In this document: positions 14,995 to 17,319 of the stretch, piece after piece
How the letters are laid out: every line of letters begins with the position of its first letter
Numbering within the stretch: the first letter of the stretch is position 1
NCBI GenBank assembly: GCA_017380275.1
Contig: JAFOEH010000216.1
Location: 1 to 17,319, forward strand
Source: Alistipes sp.
Lineage (GTDB): Bacteria; Bacteroidota; Bacteroidia; Bacteroidales; Rikenellaceae
Length of the DNA stretch: 17,319 bases
Direction of reading: 5' to 3'
Notes under the pieces: model-generated
Seen by the model: only the letters and a program-made list of their open reading frames with translations
The model's database searches: none
Told to the model about the DNA's origin: nothing
Program-made: the position numbers and the translations under genes

Positions 14995-16749
14995 ATGTAC
15001 AGAAGTCATACTTGTGGCGAGCTGCGTATGGCCCACGTTGGCCAGAGCGTCACGCTTGCCGGCTGGGTGCAGAAGGTGCGTAACCTCGGTGCGATGACAT
15101 TCATCGACCTGCGCGACCGTTACGGCATCAGCCAGATTGTAGTTGAGGAGAACTCTCCTGCCCCCATCCGCGAGGCGGCTGCTAAGTTGGGTCGCGAGTT
15201 CGTCGTGCAGGTTACGGGTAACGTAATCGAGCGTTCGTCGAAGAATCCCAAGATGCCTACGGGTGATATTGAGGTTGCCGCTACGGAGCTTACGATCCTG
15301 AACGAGGCACAGACTCCCCCCTTCACCATCGAGGAGAACTCGGACGGTGGCGACGACCTTCGTATGAAGTACCGCTACCTCGACCTTCGTCGTCCGCCCC
15401 TGCAGCGCAATATGGAGTTGCGCCATCGTATGGCGTACGCTATCCGCACGTTCCTCAACAACGAAGGCTTCCTCGAGATTGAGACTCCCTACCTGGTTGG
15501 CTCTACCCCCGAGGGTGCGCGCGACTTCGTCGTACCAAGCCGTATGAACCCCAACCAGTTCTATGCCCTTCCTCAGTCGCCCCAGACCTTGAAGCAGCTG
15601 CTGATGGTAGCCGGTTACGACCGCTACTTCCAGATCGTGCGTTGCTTCCGCGATGAGGATTTGCGTGCCGACCGTCAGCCCGAGTTTACGCAGATCGACT
15701 GCGAGATGTCATTCGTAGAGCAGGAGGATGTATTGGAGATCTTCGAGCGTTGGGCTAAATATATGTTCAAGGATGTGATGAATATCGACTTCACGGAGCC
15801 CTTCCAGCGTATGCCCTGGATTGAGGCTATGGAGAAGTATGGCTCGGACAAGCCCGATTTGCGCTTCGGTATGGAGTTCCACGATATTACCGACCTGGCT
15901 CACGGCCACTCGTTCCCCGTATTCGACGATGCGGAGTATGTAGTAGGTTTCGCCGCTACGGGCTGTGCCGGCTACACCCGCAAGCAGATCGACGCCCTGA
16001 CCGAGTACGTTAAGCGTCCGCAGGTGGGTGCCAAGGGTTTGGTATGGATTCGTATGGACGAGCAGGGTAACCTCAAGTCATCGGTTGATAAGTTCTACTC
16101 GGCCGACGACCTGAAGGCTATGGCCGAGCGTATGGATGCCAAGCCGGGCGATCTGATGCTCGTACTGTGTGGCAAGAAGTTCAAGGCTCTCACGCAGCTC
16201 TGCGCTCTGCGTCTGCACGTTGCCGAGCTTCTGGGCTTGCGCGATCCTAAGAAGTTTGCTCCGCTGTGGGTTGTCGATTTCCCGATGTTCGAGTGGGACG
16301 ACGAGACCGAGCGTTACTACGCTATGCACCACCCCTTCACCTCTCCCAAGCCCGAGGACGTACCCTATCTGGAGAGCGATCCCGGCCGTGTGCGTGCTAA
16401 CGCTTACGACTTCGTATGTAACGGTACGGAGATCGGTGGTGGTTCGATTCGTATCCACGATGCACAGTTGCAGGCTCTCATCTTCAAGATTCTGGGCTTC
16501 ACGCCCGAGAAGGCCGAGGAGCAGTTTGGCTTCCTGATGAATGCATTTAAGTTTGGTGCGCCTCCCCACGGTGGTCTGGCATTCGGTTTCGACCGTCTGT
16601 GCTCGCTCTTCGGTGGCTCGGAGTCGATACGCGACTTCATCGCATTCCCGAAGAACAACGCAGGTCGCGACGTGATGCTCGACGCACCTTCGGTAATCGA
16701 TCAGGCTCAGATCGACGAGTTGTATCTCTCGCTCGTTAAGCCCGAGTAA
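14995..16749 (+). CDS. aspS: Aspartyl-tRNA synthetase
   Basis: Attaches aspartate to tRNA-Asp through aspartyl-adenylate; class II synthetase, cytosolic dimer. 584 residues, the standard bacterial length. Domains: N-terminal OB-fold for the anticodon (1-~105, [30 protein letters not shown]); motif 1 near 158-168 (FLEIETPYL); motif 2, [16 protein letters not shown] (218-233), with the class II arginine; a bacterial GAD-type insertion domain about 290-420; motif 3, GLAFGFDRL (527-535). Whether it is discriminating (Asp only) or also charges tRNA-Asn cannot be read here; no gatCAB is in the window. Transcribed alone, ending at a GC-rich terminator at 16773. Confidence 0.97.
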   Translation: MYRSHTCGELRMAHVGQSVTLAGWVQKVRNLGAMTFIDLRDRYGISQIVVEENSPAPIREAAAKLGREFVVQVTGNVIERSSKNPKMPTGDIEVAATELTILNEAQTPPFTIEENSDGGDDLRMKYRYLDLRRPPLQRNMELRHRMAYAIRTFLNNEGFLEIETPYLVGSTPEGARDFVVPSRMNPNQFYALPQSPQTLKQLLMVAGYDRYFQIVRCFRDEDLRADRQPEFTQIDCEMSFVEQEDVLEIFERWAKYMFKDVMNIDFTEPFQRMPWIEAMEKYGSDKPDLRFGMEFHDITDLAHGHSFPVFDDAEYVVGFAATGCAGYTRKQIDALTEYVKRPQVGAKGLVWIRMDEQGNLKSSVDKFYSADDLKAMAERMDAKPGDLMLVLCGKKFKALTQLCALRLHVAELLGLRDPKKFAPLWVVDFPMFEWDDETERYYAMHHPFTSPKPEDVPYLESDPGRVRANAYDFVCNGTEIGGGSIRIHDAQLQALIFKILGFTPEKAEEQFGFLMNAFKFGAPPHGGLAFGFDRLCSLFGGSESIRDFIAFPKNNAGRDVMLDAPSVIDQAQIDELYLSLVKPE

Positions 16750-16763
16750 GAGACTCGACATAT

Positions 16764-16801
16764 AAAAAACGGAACAGGCGGCCCGCGCGGGTCGCCTGTT
16801 T
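16764..16801. terminator. Terminator between aspS and rubredoxin
   Basis: AACAGGCG (16773-16780) pairs with CGCCTGTT (16793-16800), continued inward by a G-U pair and CCC/GGG around a GCGC loop: 12 bp in all. On the minus strand six Ts (16764-16769) follow; on the plus strand the tail is a poorer TTTGATTGTT. It serves both converging genes. Confidence 0.8.
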
Positions 16802-16855
16802 GATTGTTATTAACTCTTGCCTTTTTACCTAATCAATACCTTTTGGGGGTTAATA

Positions 16856-17014
16856 CTAAATTTTCTCGAACTCCTCCTTGCCTGCTCCGCACAAGGGGCA
16901 TACCCAATCATCGGGCAAATTCTCAAATGCTACACCAGCATCAATACCGTTCTCGGGATCACCAATAGCGGGGTCATATACCCAACCGCAAGGAATGCAA
17001 CTATACTTCTCCAT
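16856..17014 (-). CDS. Rubredoxin
   Basis: A 52-residue protein that carries one electron on a single iron held by four cysteines; in anaerobic Bacteroidales it commonly serves oxygen or peroxide detoxification through rubrerythrin or flavoproteins. Read on the minus strand it starts [15 protein letters not shown] and ends EEFEKI. The ligands are Cys6, Cys9 (CIPCG) and Cys39, Cys42 (CPLCG), with the conserved GWVYDP, GDPENGI, and LPDDWVCP stretches. Length and spacing are typical of the family. It has its own -7 box at 17063-17070 and faces aspS. The start is fixed by the ATG at 17014, which places the motif at the usual N-terminal distance. No redox partner is adjacent. Confidence 0.96.
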   Translation of the reverse strand: MEKYSCIPCGWVYDPAIGDPENGIDAGVAFENLPDDWVCPLCGAGKEEFEKI

Positions 17015-17062
17015 AATCTTTTTTGTTTTTGTTTGTTAATGAATATCTGTTTTTCTCTATTG

Positions 17063-17070
17063 CAAAAGTA
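17063..17070 (-). promoter_or_regulatory. -7 box of the rubredoxin promoter
   Basis: The minus strand reads TACTTTTG, matching TAnnTTTG, 49 bases before the rubredoxin ATG, giving a leader of about 40 bases. No clear -33 box is seen. Confidence 0.5.
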
Positions 17071-17123
17071 ATACATAAAATCGCACAATAACTATAAAAA
17101 CGATAAAAAGATTTTAATAGACG

Positions 17124-17138
17124 ATAAGCATTGCTTAT
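17124..17138. repeat. 15-bp perfect palindrome upstream of rubredoxin
   Basis: ATAAGCA, one T, TGCTTAT: a 7-1-7 dyad about 70-80 bases upstream of the predicted rubredoxin transcription start. The position would suit an activator; a chance palindrome of this size in 17 kb is also plausible. Confidence 0.3.
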
Positions 17139-17150
17139 ACCCTCACGCAT

Positions 17151-17186
17151 AAAAAAAGGACTGCCTAACCCCGAGGTTAAGCAGTC
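17151..17186 (-). terminator. Terminator for a minus-strand gene beyond the right edge
   Basis: On the minus strand GACTGCTTAACC (17175-17186) pairs over 12 bp (one U-G) with GGTTAGGCAGTC (17159-17170), then C and seven Ts (17151-17157). On the plus strand the U-G becomes a C-A mismatch and the tail is poor. No gene in the window uses it, so it belongs to a unit arriving from the right. Confidence 0.8.
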
Positions 17187-17204
17187 TTTATTACTACTGA
17201 TAAA

Positions 17205-17319
17205 ATGGGTATAAAAGAGGGATTTCAAGGCTTGCGAAGCCCGAGAATCCGCAGTTTACTGAGGCGTAAATGAGGAATTTGAGGGCGAGCGTAACGCAGA
17301 AATTACCTTTTATACACAT
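17205..17319. mobile_element. Long imperfect palindrome, MITE-like or structured intergenic repeat
   Basis: The ends 17205-17226 and 17299-17319 are imperfect inverted repeats: 21 of 22 positions align with three mismatches and one single-base gap, sharing GTATAAAAG and ATTTC. Inside, further pairs fall on the same axis (coordinate sum 34525): GCCC 17239-17242 with GGGC 17283-17286, AAT with ATT, and TTTAC 17255-17259 with GTAAA 17266-17270. The unpaired stretches hold their own mini-hairpins (GCTTGCGAAGC, CAGTTTACTG, GCGTAACGC). No transposase is encoded; the short frame MGIKEGFQGL... (22 codons) is not a credible gene. It reaches the window edge and may extend further. A non-autonomous element or a dispersed palindromic repeat are both possible. 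Confidence 0.55.

Noticed and set aside
16817..17071. 84-codon plus-strand frame with hydrophobic stretches
   Set aside because: Antisense to rubredoxin, whose two CxxCG motifs are perfect; hydrophobicity comes from the reverse complement.
17001..17228. 75-codon minus-strand frame
   Set aside because: Crosses a terminator, the rubredoxin promoter and part of the palindrome, and resembles no protein family.

Overview
The window reads as a chromosomal stretch of a gut-type member of Bacteroidales. An Alistipes-like relative (Rikenellaceae) is my best guess, from moderately high G+C, housekeeping proteins of Bacteroidetes type, outer-membrane receptor architecture, near absence of Shine-Dalgarno sequences, and repeated TAnnTTTG -7 promoter boxes. 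The genus cannot be fixed without a search.

Layout, left to right. The first ~117 bases do not belong with the rest: about 31% G+C and encoding the start of a clostridial-looking family 3 glycosidase. They abut a gcvH gene cut off at its 3' end, most simply an assembly or ligation chimera. Then, on the minus strand, come a secreted CE1-type esterase and biotin ligase BirA (one short operon with its own terminator). Aspartate kinase lies on the plus strand and converges, through a bidirectional terminator, on a large TonB-receptor-like outer-membrane protein on the minus strand. Next is a tight four-gene minus-strand operon (11003 down to 6624): a NagB-like/LmbE-like fusion protein, glucosamine-6-phosphate deaminase NagB, purine nucleoside phosphorylase DeoD and ribokinase RbsK. 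Divergent from it is a plus-strand pair, a secreted glycerophosphodiester phosphodiesterase-like protein and an NCS2-type nucleobase permease. After a shared terminator come a periplasmic TPR protein and TadA (minus), aspartyl-tRNA synthetase (plus), and a small rubredoxin gene (minus).

The 6.6-13.3 kb block has a salvage theme: NagB turns glucosamine-6-P into fructose-6-P and ammonia, DeoD and RbsK handle purine ribonucleosides and ribose, and a nucleobase-type permease sits next door. The most interesting protein is the fusion. Its NagB half has lost the catalytic Asp and His of the deaminase (both are Gln) while its LmbE half keeps the zinc-site motif, so it looks like a deacetylase carrying a pseudo-deaminase domain, cotranscribed with an intact NagB.

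The last 115 bases form a long imperfect palindrome with ~21-bp terminal inverted repeats and in-register inner pairing, probably a dispersed MITE-like or structured intergenic repeat. I found no CRISPR array, tRNA, rRNA, prophage or intact insertion sequence. No stretch over 300 bases lacks a feature.
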